From Leptodontidium sp. MPI-SDFR-AT-0119 (taxonomy: Eukaryota > Ascomycota > Leotiomycetes > Helotiales > Leptodontidiaceae), in NCBI GenBank assembly GCA_020726505.1, contig JAHLEZ010000025.1, forward strand, positions 186,001 to 250,000: a stretch of 64,000 nt of DNA, read 5' to 3'. The notes below the pieces were generated by a model that saw only the letters and a list, made by a program, of their open reading frames with translations, was not told the DNA's origin and searched no databases. Positions 46,001 to 57,263 of the stretch are shown here, in pieces. The position numbers and the translations under genes were made by a program. Numbering within the stretch: position 1 is the first letter of the stretch; the number at the start of each line of letters is the position of its first letter.

Positions 46001-46608
46001 ATTAATAAAAGAAAATAAAACGACTAACGAACTATAGGCGACGCGCCGTCGATTAAGATATCAGAGACTGAGTTATAGTCGACACGCGGAATTAAAACGT
46101 CGACCGGCCTTTAAAGAAGCTATTTAATAAGTAGTACGGCCCTATTAAGGTAATTACTAAAGAAGGAGAGAGTTAAAGAGTTAAGCTCTTAGAGAACTAA
46201 CAAATCTACTTTGTCTTTTACTTGCACTCGCTCCGCAAGTACGTCGACAACCCCTTGCCTAAACAAGCTAGAGCTACGCCGGCACTTATCTAGCTATTAC
46301 TTAAGTAAGATAAGTGGGAAATTAAAGGCATCCTTGGCTTTAAGGTCATATAAAACAAGCTATTTTACTACATTAAGTAGTTAGGCGCTAATAAAGACTT
46401 AGAGTAATACTTATACTTAGATACTATAATAGCTCTATATATAATTAAACGGTTCTACTTAGAATATTTTAACGTTAAAGGCCCGCCGAGAGCTCTCCTA
46501 AAGTGGCTAGAGGCTTATAACGCTAGTATTAACGACTATAACGACTTAGAAGACGACACAATTATAGTTATAACTACGCGGACGTAGTTTTTTAAGAAGG
46601 GGGGGTAA
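43016..46608 (+). pseudogene. Chromodomain Ty3/Gypsy pol, 5'-truncated and RIP-degraded
   Basis: Plus-strand pol remains in order. Reverse transcriptase: YKKLNALLKKDLYL, LLIDEIIARI and the catalytic-loop remnant YINDILIY (about 43520). RNase H: about 43950-44100. Integrase: IIDFTKLLINKKDYNFIIIIVNRLSKKPVFI (split by few changes, 45015-45110; normally VDF...DRLSK). Chromodomain: about 46310-46460, with KWLGANKDLE-like remnants. A polypurine tract AAGAAGGGGGGG ends it just before the 3' LTR. The 5' LTR, gag and protease are missing. Dozens of TAA/TAG stops are present. Order RT-RH-INT-chromodomain defines Gypsy, in the chromovirus lineage. Confidence 0.88.
45640..45945. repeat. 50-bp tandem repeat and duplication inside the Gypsy element
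   Basis: At 45745-45925 a unit of about 50 bp, beginning CTCGCATCGGTTATTAGC, is repeated a little over three times. The block is bracketed by two copies of the same stretch of about 105 bp of integrase/linker sequence (about 45540-45648 and 45945-46050). This indicates an insertion with duplication or a slipped tandem event. Confidence 0.7.
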
Positions 46609-46908
46609 TATTACGACTTATAATACGCCTCGTATTCTAACCGACACAGGCTCGTAGCATCGCTGGCTATGCGACGGCGCTAAGCCTAATAAGGAAGACT
46701 AGGAGGCGAGTATGCGACATGTGGATGTGAATGGCCCCCGACTGCGCTAGCCCTATTAGGAGGGTCCTTCGTGTATTTATACTAGAGCTCTCTTATATAG
46801 AGAGCTCTCCTTTCCTCCTTGTCTTTTCTTCTCGATTCTGAGCGTAGCTAGAGGCTTAAATACAAGCTAGAGTCAACTCGCCGTATCAACCTCTTGCCAG
46901 CCGTAACA
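46609..46908 (+). repeat. 3' LTR of the Gypsy element, family A
   Basis: 300 bp from TATTACGAC to GCCGTAACA, directly after the polypurine tract. Homologous to 13521-13821 and (reversed) 12998-13299. It is clearly more GC-rich than the coding body, suggesting less RIP damage in this short repeat. It contains GGTCCTTCGTGTATTTATAC, a promoter-like segment. Confidence 0.85.
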
Positions 46909-47100
46909 TCCATAAGCAACGTTAATAAATAAGTAACGTAAGTCTTTAATTAAAAGAGCTAAAACAAGAAGTTAATATTATAAGAATTAATACTATATTT
47001 AATACTTTATTAAAGTATAAGTACGATGATAAGATAATTCAGAAAAAAAATAGGAAAAGTAAGGAGCACGAGAACAAGCTTCGGTTTTCTTAAGGGGCAG
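46909..47100 (+). mobile_element. 3' internal end of another LTR retrotransposon
   Basis: AT-rich, K/E-rich coding-like tail ending with a purine tract (TTAAGGGGCAG) directly before an LTR. The rest of this element is missing; the Gypsy element appears to have inserted here or truncated it. Class not determined. Confidence 0.5.
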
Positions 47101-47274
47101 TGTAACGATAGGTATGCTTCGGCTAGGGCTTAGCTAAGGTTAGGGGTTCGGAACAGGTCCGACCCCTCTCCGACTCCTTATATATATGCCTCTCTCCTAT
47201 AAAATAGCTCTGTGGTTTTGGTATTTTAAGTATTAAGTCTTCTTTAACGTATTAAGTTTCCTTGTATCATTACA
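47101..47274 (+). repeat. 174-bp LTR of a second retrotransposon family
   Basis: Inverted-like ends TGTAACGAT...ATCATTACA with TG...CA termini. It directly follows a polypurine tract and contains a TATA-like CCTTATATATATGCC (about 47177). It has little RIP damage. No second copy is seen in the window. Confidence 0.65.
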
Positions 47275-47645
47275 AATCCTAGGCTAGGGGTCCTAAATTT
47301 AGGCTCAGAGTATACCAGGACATGCACTAGGATGGCATATGATATCCCAGCCTAGAATTTGAAATAGCATATGTTACTGCAGCACATCCCATATCACAGT
47401 ACACGCTGTATCACAGCCCAGTGTTAACAGTGGAGGTTTTAGGTCAGTGGTCTTGGCGCGCTTCGTAGCAAATGGAACGATTCATGAATAGGGTTTGAGT
47501 TATCGTATTAAGCCTACAGTTATTGATGCTTACTTCAGAGCATCTGAACGACAGGTAGTAGTAGGCTTTAGTACTACAAATTAAGTAGAAATGCCATTCA
47601 CTCCCAAATGAGTCAATCATGTGAATCATGGTCACATGTTAGCTG
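47275..47645. other. Non-coding interval
   Basis: Normal base composition, short ATATC/CATAT-type repeats near 47330-47400, no gene. Confidence 0.4.
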
Positions 47646-49735
47646 TCACGTGCTAATAGGTGGTGCCTCTTGTTTCCAGATTTCGAAGCATTTCTGGCAT
47701 GGTGGTATTTCGTCGTTTTTTGGCTTGAACTTGCTCTTCGCCTTCTGTACAACTCCTTTGATTCCCGATGGCGGGGCTGAGAGTGGCATTTCGTGCGCTC
47801 TTCCCATCAGAAGAGGGAAGTCCCTGGTAAAGACCAGATCCTCACCTACGGCCTTCAGCTCTCGATGCTGTAATGGTGATTCAGCAGCCCCTGTGACCGA
47901 TAAGTTTTCTAAGCTTCTTGTAGCAAACTTGAAAGTGGCTTCTGTCTTCTGGCGGACCTGCAGTTTCCGGTACCATTTCTTTTCGTTGCCGCTCTGCTTA
48001 AATTCCCTAAAGAAATCCTCCAAGGGTTCTGTCTTCCCTTCCTGATGCTCCTGGACAAGTTTGTGGAACGCCGAAAGTATTGCACAAATTGGAATGTCGG
48101 CTTTATACAAAGCATCGCGCTTCAGCTCTCCGTTCCGGCGGGCCTGGTACAAATCGGGATCTTTCTCAGGGGAAAGGGTTTCTTCCTCGTTGCGAGCTTG
48201 CTTGAGGTTGACATGAGCACATATTATATGCTTTGCCCATTTCTCCAGAATATGGCCTTCAAATTTGTTCTCGTCGGAAGGTTTCAACGGAGTAACAGTA
48301 TTGTCATCCATTTGTATAGTGGCAACGCTGAGTAATTGATTTGGGAGTTCGGAATCGTTCTCCTCTTTACTCGCGGCAACGAAGGTTCCGTATTTTGCTA
48401 TCCCCAGGTAATCGAGGAAGCTCACACTGTAATGCTCGGTGCCCGCTTCTCGAGGGCGTGGCGCAAACCCCGCGGCCCGCATCAGCAATGAAAGCCAGGA
48501 AGTATTCGAGCGCACTGTAAGAATTGTCAGCAAAAGCCTAAATGCCTCTAAAGTTTCTTCTACATACGGAGGCTTGATGATATGGGAGCTGTGGCAATGA
48601 CTTGGCAAGTGTCCAGAAAATTTTCGCTGTTATCTTCGCTCGGAGAAGGTTTCGACCAGGACCGGGTCGTGGTAATCGCCCAAAGGTTACTATGGTTGAA
48701 TTGAATTTTGTTGGTGAGCTGTCCTATAACCCATGCTAGAGCGATGTTCGCAAGTGTCATATCTTTGTTCCCACCACCAACATCGCTATGATTACCCGCA
48801 AACCAACACTGACTGAACCGCTGGCTCGATTCTGCTGGTGGTTTGTTCCATTTCATCGGTTTGTAGAGATTGCGCTTTTCACCGAGTGCAAGAGCCTGGA
48901 CGCCGAATTTGATATTTTCGGGCATATTTTCGCAGACAGTGCGGTATTTGCGTCGAAGAACTGCCCTCACGGTGTCCCACACAGCACAGACCTCAATTTG
49001 AACATTTTCTTTCACCAGTTCCCCCCATTCTCGAAGCTCCTTACATCTATTCGCCAGCAATACTGCATTCTTACTGAGTGTTTCAGGCATCAGATCTTGG
49101 GGTCCAAGGTGTCTCCAGATTTTGAAGAGCTTGGGAAGGTGACGTAATCCGCTCTTGGTCAATAGTCCAACTTCCTGAATGAACTGGGCAACACATCGCA
49201 CAGTAAACGCGCCTCGGGAAAAACCAATCAACACTATCTCGTCCTTTGGCCCCGACCAATTCAGGCTGATAAAGCTGTAGGCTGCACGGATACCTTTGGA
49301 GAGACCTAAAAGCTTCCTTAGTACAAGATCCCAGATACTTTTCAGCAGTACGATTTTCTCACCTCTACCAGTCATTGCGTCCAGGTTGTTAGAAAATCTA
49401 CCTGTGCCAGTGCCGATTCCAGGTTGGTAATATACAATTTGGGCAAAGTTTCTAGGTCTGTGAATTTCGTCTTCATCTTTCTTCACTTCAGTCCCATCAT
49501 TCGCTTTTGCTGCATCTTCTTTCTTTGGTTTCCACGTATCGACGTCGTCGATGCATCTTGCAATTTTTCCAACATTGGTAAGTTGCTGGCCGTCTACATC
49601 ACCAACATTCCAAGTTCCATCGCAACACACAATGAGTCGTCTGTTTTGAAGTTTTGGCTCTTCAGGATCTGTCTGAGAAGCGCTGTGGGCATTGATGTGG
49701 GAAGTTTCTTGGCGGTCGGAAGTGCTGCCACTCAT
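47646..49735 (-). CDS. DUF2235 (T6SS phospholipase effector-like alpha/beta hydrolase) protein
   Basis: Predicted 678-residue protein from exons 49735-48568 and 48514-47646. The 53-bp intron (GTATGT...TTGCTGAC...TTACAG) restores ISSSL-LRSNTSW. DUF2235 proteins are alpha/beta-hydrolase-like, related to bacterial Tle1 phospholipase effectors; fungal roles are largely unknown. Visible motifs: IVCCDGTWN (35-43), YYQPGIGTG (102-110), the nucleophile elbow GFSRGAFT (171-178, Ser173), VWDTV (252-256) and WFAGNHSDVGGG (311-322), giving the expected Ser-Asp-His elements. No signal peptide or membrane helix. The C-terminal 200 residues are charged and end PPCQKCFEIWKQE. It sits alone between repeat blocks and appears intact. 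Confidence 0.88.
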
Positions 49736-51250
49736 GTTGATGCCGATCTAGGCTTTGATTTGTGTAGATGATATCCCTTGTAAAATTTTGGATTGACACC
49801 GTGATGTTCAGCTTGAGATAAGTTGTTCAGGGCTTTATAGATGTGGAGTTTCGCAGCTATAATAGGGGTTCGTGGGCATTGTTTTATGTTGCGATCGGCT
49901 GTTGCAATGATGTAGTTCCCTGCACAAACCAAATTGGAAGGACGGCATATTGAGTATAAGGCTACCAATAATTGATAGCGATACAATTATACCTGATGCC
50001 ATATTCGGCCAGAGGCTGAGGCTGAAACGCGAGGTTTGGTGACGGGCAGTGATGAGGCTAAGGAACTATTGGTTGTCGGCAGCCGAAGCAGCCTTTTTGG
50101 AGGTCCGTCCGAAACTACAAGCCAGAATCCGGGACGTGGCCAGTTGATAATGCAGGCGCGTGTATGCGCTGGCACACGAGCGGGGAACCCTGGCACTTCA
50201 CTATTCCTCTGGTATTTTTTATCTCTGTTGGATAAGAGACAAGGTAGTACTTTGGTACTCGGCGAAATAGTTCAAGAATCTCTTCTAGTATATTCTATGG
50301 TAGTAAGGGAGTCCTACTAATAAGTTTAAGATATGCGTATCCTGCTTTAACTACTTTATTTTCTATTATAATAAAAAATTTCAATATATCAATAAAATTA
50401 TCAATTCCCGTTCCTAAGTAATAGTATTTAAAGCTTACTCGTAATTAAAGATTACGTGTTTAAACTCTCTTCTTTAATACTATCCATATACGCGATTAAA
50501 TTTGCTTTTAAACAAGTTATATATATAATTAAGTTTATTATATAATTTAGTACCGTCTTACCTCTTAAAAGTTGAAGATTAATAAAGGAGTCTTATTTCA
50601 TACTTTTTTTTTTAAAAAAAAGTGGCTAATTTAATAAGTAACAGTTTTTAAAGTATACCACGAGACGCCTTAAATAAAGATCCTTAGGATTTTTAATCTT
50701 AATTATAAAAAGAAAGTAATACGTATAATATTAAAGAAAAGAAAAGGTTATATACGCTGTATTTTTTAAAAAGAATAAGAAAAAGAGACTCAAATAAGCT
50801 GAAGAGTATATTAATTAAATGAATAAGAAATAGGACGAGATCCTTTAAAATAACGAAACGTAAGAATAACTTAGAAAGTATATATAAATATAGGTTACAT
50901 ATAAAATTAAAAAAAAAGAGGTATATTATAAGAGTTATATATAATCGTAGTATTAATAAAAGATTAAATACATATTTTAGGAATCAATAAGTGAGAAATA
51001 TAATGGGTATTAAAGGCTTTCTTAGAAAAAGGATTAGGAAATAATAAATAAGGATTCTTACTCGGGTATTATTATTTCAATTATAAACGAAATCTTATAA
51101 TAATATCTCGAATTATCTTTTTAATAAGATAATATAAAAAGGCATGCCTTTGCTTTTATAAAAAGCTATGAGGAATAGTTTAAGAAGCGTGGGAATTCAT
51201 TATATGCGAAATAATTAAAGAGCGCAATATTAAGCTATGATTGACGTAAA
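49736..51250. other. Upstream region grading into AT-rich repeat debris
   Basis: 49736-50320 has normal composition and no convincing gene. 50320-51240 is extremely AT-rich with runs of A and T and no readable domain; it is probably RIP-degraded repeat of unknown origin. Confidence 0.4.
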
Positions 51251-51321
51251 TAAATTGTATACAAAATATTAAGGGGTCTTAAAGCAGCACTGTAGCGCAT
51301 TATCCCTGCATTTTGGAATTG

Positions 51322-51675
51322 TTATGCCGGCGACGAGTAAGTCTCTGCCCGATTGATCGGACGGGCGAATGGTTGCTCCACACATACTCTGCATGTTGGT
51401 TGGAACGCTGCGATGCGTGCATTGTTTGATATGCATGTCGCTATCCTCCACGGAGTAGGCTGTCTTATCAACGCAGCAAGAACAGCGTCCAGCGTGGGGG
51501 TTGCCGCGGAAGCCAGTTCCGATTCCCTGTCTTCATCCCACCGGGTGGTTCTGGTTTGGCTGACTTCCAAATCGCCCCGCAACCAAGCAAAATTCCATTC
51601 CAGGGGTCGCCCATTAGTGAAGAGACCCCAGGCTGCGCTTGCTGGTACTAAGAGCGGCAACGTGGAATGAAGCAT
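51322..51675 (-). CDS. Possible hypothetical protein fragment
   Basis: A 117-residue frame reading LPLLVPASAAWGLFTNGRP, LEWNFAWLRGDLEVSQTRTTRW and ATPTLDAVLAALIRQPTPWR. The composition is protein-like but I do not recognise a family. It lies in an isolated island of normal composition (51250-52280) between AT-rich blocks. Overlapping plus-strand frames exist (51353-51670), so the strand is not certain. It may be a gene remnant. Confidence 0.3.
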   Translation of the reverse strand: MLHSTLPLLVPASAAWGLFTNGRPLEWNFAWLRGDLEVSQTRTTRWDEDRESELASAATPTLDAVLAALIRQPTPWRIATCISNNARIAAFQPTCRVCVEQPFARPINRAETYSSPA

Positions 51676-53680
51676 GTGGTTGGGAGAAGAGCAGCATACA
51701 GCACGTAGCCGTGCCTTCTTGCAGGGCTGTGGCGAAGGTATCGGAGGATGTCACGACGAGCTCAGGATCAGTGCATCAATGATGTATGCACTGTCCTCGG
51801 GAGCATTATTACTAGTATCCCACCGCGTAGGCAAAGTGACGCGAAGAGGCGAAGGGTGTGTCGTGCGGTGGCACACGACATTGTTGGTATTAGCTCGCGG
51901 CACATCTGTTCATCAATCCCTCAAATTTGGCAACCAGCTCGTGACAATGTTTCAGTTTTGACTCACCACATGGGAGTTGATTTGGGTTTGTTATCTGCAG
52001 CTTGTATGCAACGTCTCGGTCTTATTAGTCCTGGAGTGCGCGGTGCTCATTCCAGTTGTAATCGTCGGGGGGATGAAGGCAGAGAATCGAGAATCGGGAA
52101 CAGAGAAACAGAAAAGGTCGACGTTGAACGAGTTCGAGCTTCTTTCGCACCGACGATTATCGGGGGGGCGCCAGCGGGCCAGGGCACGTGATGAATTGTC
52201 CGGGGTCAGAGGGTGCTTAAAACAGCGGCCACACCCCCACAAATCCGGCATCCCCAACATCACAACCCCGCGTAAAATAATAATTTAACCTTGCGCTTAT
52301 TATAAAGCTTATAATGGATTTTAAACCTAATTAAAATAAGATTTACATATACGAATGCAAAGTGTATATATTAATGATAAAAAGAGCATTTAAAATAAAA
52401 ATGAAAGGGCATTTAAAACCAGAGTGCATGCGTATATTAGTTATTTTATAAGCTTTTACGCTTTAATTACCTATACGGTTTAAGGATTATATCTTAAAAA
52501 ATTATTATAGTTTATAATATGTGCTTTAATAAGAAAAGGTTTTATATCTTTTTTGCGAAAAAGGCAAAGATTATTATTTAAAAAGCTTAATTGATTTATA
52601 AGCTTGTTTTGACGGCAAAACGGGCGCAGAGGATAGGGATACACAAAGATCGTCTCGATCAAGGTCTTTCCAAGATTCTAAGCTGGAGAAGCTCTAAAAG
52701 AGCCTCAAGAGTCTATTTAAAGGCCCTGACCTGCTTACATAAGGTGGCGATTCGTACAGAACTGTCACACTTATTAAAAAAAAGAAGATCATTATAAATT
52801 AGGCTAGGATCTTAAAGAATCTTTAAAGAATATAAATATTAAAAATGCAAGTATATATTAATGTTCATCCTGGAAGCCTCGCAGCAGTTGAGAAGCCACA
52901 GTTCAGCGGCCTAGTCTATATTTTTAGCACCCGTTTCGACCGCCTATCACAGTAGACACAGCCCACACACCCGCCTCCACTTCGAGAAAGCTTAGGTCTC
53001 AGCTGCTGGGGCTGCATTAAACCATGATCTGCGAATATGCGGCAACTGTACCATTGGTTGCCTGCTTCTTTATCTAATGGATAACTACAATCACGCATCG
53101 CCTCCGTTGGACCACAATGGCGGCGAGGCTGCGCAAAAGCCAAAGCCCGGTGAGGGACGACACTGCAAAGCACCGGACATAAAGAGGAGAAGTTGGGATA
53201 AAATCAGACCACTCTGGGGCTAATGTTAGAGGCTGTTTGAGCAGCAGCCTTATAACGTAATAAGATTGAGTCCCATCCAGTCTTGTTCGTCTTTGAGAAC
53301 TTTGCAAACCAGGGTCTCTACAATTTGCAGGTGCAGTATTTGACACCGTGTTAAAGGGTTACCAAATCCCCTTACAAGCCTAGAGAATCGCCAAAGGATA
53401 TCTGGGTGAAGATTCAAAATGCCGCTTTCCGAAAATCCTATCTTCTCCCTACTAACCATCCAAATTGATTTGTCTTTGCTACGCCGACCCTACTAGAGCA
53501 TGTAAATTAGTTAATTATAACCGACAAAGTATCGAAGATCCAGATATCACAGTGCGGGGTAAAAAAAAATCGGTCTCTCTGCCAAGACAGCGGCGCTTTT
53601 AGCGTGGGCAAAGACTTTTTCAAGGCGTCTCCGTAGGCTGCGACAGCTTTAGACGTTCGGGCCAGACTTCGTGTTGCTAG
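51676..53680. other. Mixed island and AT-rich debris without clear genes
   Basis: 51676-52280 has normal composition with competing frames on both strands. 52280-52860 is AT-rich. 52860-53680 is again normal with short frames (53074-53346, 53250-53459 minus) that share no recognised domain. Nothing can be called. Confidence 0.35.
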
Positions 53681-53815
53681 GGCGTTGCCAGCGTGAGCAA
53701 AATTAATCAAGCTAATCGATTAATAGTCAGATTAATTGATTTGATTTGATTAGAATTAGATTAATTAATCTAAATTAGTCTAGATTAATCTGATTAATGA
53801 CTAACTTATAATAAT

Positions 53816-53854
<39 letters not shown>

Positions 53855-54357
53855 AATACTACTAAGAAATAATGAACTAAATAATTAAGCAATTAAACAA
53901 GTAACTTATAAACTAACTAATAAACCAACTAACTAACTAACAAACTAATTAACAAACCTATTTAATACAAAATAAGTTATTATTTTTTATATCTTTAACT
54001 TCTTCTCTTATATCGTGCCCCCCTTCTTTCTCTTTAATAACTCCCTGTGACGCTTGCTTTGTAAAGATAGTAATTACGGGTGACAACGGCCTTAAGTATT
54101 AATACACGACATATGAAGATAACAAGTATCTCTTAGAATCTACAATTAAGTAAGAAAGAAGGTAAGGAGAGAAGAGCTCTATATACAAAGGGGGAGCGCC
54201 ATAGGGCCAATTAATCTTTGTAAAGCTCGGTTAGCTAGTATACCAGAAATGAGGCTCTGGGTGTTCCTAACCCTAATAACAATTGCTTTTACTTATAAAT
54301 TAATTATTTATTAATAGTATATTCTACTTTTTGCTTTTAAATAATTCTTAGATTTTA

Positions 54358-56191
54358 ACGTCCCACCCCACCATTTGGCCCACCCCCCCATTTGGCCCAC
54401 CTCGGGTAACCTCACCGCCACTCCTACCTCTCTACTTCAACAATTAATTATTATTTAATTCTCTAATCGATTTCTTTCAAATTTGGAATATCAGTTGTTT
54501 ATATGATAAAGCCTCAATATACCGAATATGACGTCAGGTGCGCTTTGAATGAGATCGCAAATGGCAAGTCTTTACGAAAGGCTACTCTAGAGTAGGGTGT
54601 TCTAAGGTTTACCCTTCGCCATCGCAACGCAACGACACAACTATATAAGGAGGCCGCTGATCACTTGCAAAGGTTACCTACGGTAGTTGAAGATCGATTG
54701 ACCAATTGGATTTTAACTTAAGAGGCTCTTGGCTATAGAGTTACGCACGCACAGATTCGGGTTTTTAGAGAGAGGCTCCTCGTCCTCTAAGGGGATCATA
54801 AACCACTCGGAAAACACTGGATAGCACGATTTTTGGCTCGTAATCCTGTTCTTAAGACTAAGAGGCAGATATACGTCGATTCTATACGTGTCAATTGCGC
54901 TCGGTCTGAAATTATTCGTCCTTGGTTCCAAAAATTGGAAATTCCGGCTATTAAGGTTATTCCAGCCAATTAACGATAGAATATAGACGAGACAGGTGTT
55001 ATAGAAGGTTATGGTCTTAATAGATATGTCGTAGGGAGTATCGAGATACGCAAGATTCAGGGAAAACAGCTAGGTTCACGTATTTAGACGACAATTATTG
55101 AATGTATCTCTATAATAGGCGAATCGACACTACCTTTAGTAATTTACAAGGGAAAGTCAGTCCAATAACAATGGTTTCTATCTCAGCTAGAGATATTCGA
55201 CAATTGGCACTTTACTGCCACTGAAAATAAGTAGACTAGCGATACTACGGCTCTAGAGTAGTTAGAAAAGGTGTTTATCCCTCAGACGCAACCACGTGAC
55301 AATTCTGCGAGACTCCTCATTCTAGACGGCCATGGGAGCCACGAGACTATAGAATTCCTTTAGAAGTGCCTTAACCACAATATCTACCTCTTATTCTTAC
55401 TTATATACACGTCACACGTCTTACAACCTCTCGATTTGACGGTTTTCTCCTCTCTCAAGCGTGCTTATCGGAAAGAGCTGCAAAAATTAAGTTCTCTAAT
55501 CGATTCGACACTAATAGGCAAGCGCAATTTTCTTATTTGCTACTAGAAAGCACGTCAAGAGAGTATTACACCCTCAAATATCAAATCGGGGTAGAGGACT
55601 ATAGGTCTATGGCCAGTATCTGTCGCCAAGCCGCTGATGAGCCCTTTGCTATTAGAAAACAGTAACAAATCGACAGATTTAACGCCCCTAAAGCCTTAAG
55701 AGACGCTAATACTACCTCCGGAGGTTTCTAATACTTTAATTGAGTTTCAAACTCCAAAAGCACGGAAAGATCTGTACTTACAGATTCGCTCTTTAGCCAG
55801 TGGGTCACATGACCAACTTCCGACGCAACGTTTACTCTTTAGGAAGGTTATAAAAGGGATCGACGACAAGGAGTACGAATTGGGGAAGGCAAACCTTAGA
55901 ATCAAAGAGCTAGAAGAGAGATTAGAGCACTTGAGGCCGAAGAAAAAGAGGAAGGTTCAAACTAGTCCAAATTCTAAGTTTGCGACGATTCGTGCTATTA
56001 AGAAGGCTCAAATTGCGGCTAGAGAACGTTAAATTGTATTAGAAGAATTAGAATTAAAAGGAGATTCAGATTCTATAATATCTTATATAGAAGTCGACGC
56101 AGAATAGAGTTATTAACTCCCAAAGAGGAAGTGTTGGAATTAAGCGAGGTGGGCCAAATAGGGGGGTGGGCCAAATGGTGGGGTGGGACGT
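54358..56191 (+). mobile_element. Fot1/pogo-type DNA transposon
   Basis: 1834 bp with long inverted repeats (ACGTCCCACCCCACCATTTG at both ends), each containing two copies of CATTTGGCCCACC. TA target duplications at 54356-54357 and 56192-56193. Inserted in the hAT-like element at 53689-56520. Size fits Fot1 relatives. Confidence 0.9.
54503..56032 (+). pseudogene. Fot1/pogo transposase with RIP-type stops
   Basis: One uninterrupted frame length of 510 codons (ATG 54503, TAA 56032) containing about 13 internal stops, all TAA or TAG, at positions expected for Gln or Trp codons, and no indels. Readable features: an N-terminal helix-turn-helix region (NGKSLRKAT), a CENP-B-like region (WILT, stop, EALGYRVTHAQIR), and the DDE_1 catalytic core with NIDETGVIEG, LLILDGHGSHETIEF and HVLQPLDLTVFSSLKRAY. 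Near the C-terminus comes the basic RPKKKRKV. A cut-and-paste transposase when intact; here clearly inactive. Confidence 0.92.
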
Positions 56192-56983
56192 TAATAAACT
56201 ATATATTATTCTTATTAATATATATATGCTTTTTTTAATTAAGTAATAAGATTAATTTATATTAGAAAATCATCAATTTCGCTTCAGGAAGCCTTAGTAA
56301 AGCCTAGTAACCTCTATTTTTAGTATACGTTAGTCTATTTTAGGTATAGTCTACCAGGCTATACCGTTTTAGGATGCGGCTCTTATATTAATCAAATTAA
56401 TCAATTAATAATCAATTAATCAGATTAGATTAGATTAGAATTTGATTAATTGAAATTTAACTTGATTAGATTTAAATTAATGGCCATTAATCTAATCTAA
56501 TCTAATCATTTCTCACGCTGGGCGTTGCAAACTTAGATCTCGTGTACTACCGCTAGCGACGAGGCGATGCCTCAAACGGAACTAACAATTGGCTCTATAG
56601 ATAATTAGATGGTTACTACTTCCGTATGATCGGAAGCTGCTCCGAGATTTTTCTGTTTCGAACCTTAGTGTCCATATTAGACTAGGTGATTAAGTCAAGA
56701 CCTTTCCATAGATAGCAATTCCAAAATTGAAAGAGTTTTGCCGTTGTAGGGCCTACGTCATATTACATAATAGATACTAGGCACGACCCATAAATCTAAC
56801 ACCTCCCCGTCCCCACCTTCATCATCCAACAATCGCGCCTTCAAGCCACAATGGAGATCCCGCCTCACCTACAAAGTCAATATCATTGCAAGTTCCTGGT
56901 CCTTTCCATCCCAAAGCACAACATCATCCCAAGCTTAGAATATCCGAAAGAAACGCAAAATAAAGAAAAGTCACAGAACTAGA

Positions 56984-57260
56984 TGAGGTACACCTTCTGT
57001 TTTTGTTTGCCCTTCTTCAACGCTTCTCCATCCATGATACCATGCACGTAGCAGTCTCCAATCAGTTCATAACATTCCTGTTCACTCTTATCCGGGATAT
57101 TTTTCCCCCTGCTGGTCTGAGAAGAAACGGCATGGTTCCTCCCGACAGCACGAAAACAATATCACCTTCCTTCATACCTTTTGGCTCCACGTCTTTCAGA
57201 GACCCATGTATCCTTCACGTGTCGGAAAAAAGTGACGATGGGTGGTTGCTGAAGTAACAG
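56984..57260 (-). pseudogene. C-terminal fragment of a HET-domain-type protein
   Basis: Minus-strand reading KGMKEGDIVFVLSGGTMPFLLRP, then a frameshift, then QECYELIGDCYVHGIMDGEAL and a stop near 56984. This matches the usual C-terminus of fungal heterokaryon-incompatibility (HET) proteins (GD-x-V...GG-x-PF-x-LRP...Y-x-L-x-GDCYVHGIMDGE). It ends on the right exactly at a Tc1/mariner insertion. HET proteins act in non-self recognition and cell death in fungi. Confidence 0.6.
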
Positions 57261-57263
57261 CTA

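Larger units (their letters stand above)
53689..56520. mobile_element. Non-autonomous hAT-like element hosting a Fot1 insertion
   Basis: Inverted ends CAGCGTGAG...CTCACGCTG flanked by a perfect 8-bp direct repeat GGCGTTGC (53681-53688 and 56521-56528). Both arms are filled with GATTAGATTAGATT/TTAATC-type subterminal repeats. A TA microsatellite lies at 53819-53850. Without the inner Fot1 element (54358-56191) about 1 kb of non-coding AT-rich sequence remains, so it cannot encode its own transposase. An 8-bp duplication with CAG ends fits hAT. Confidence 0.8.
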
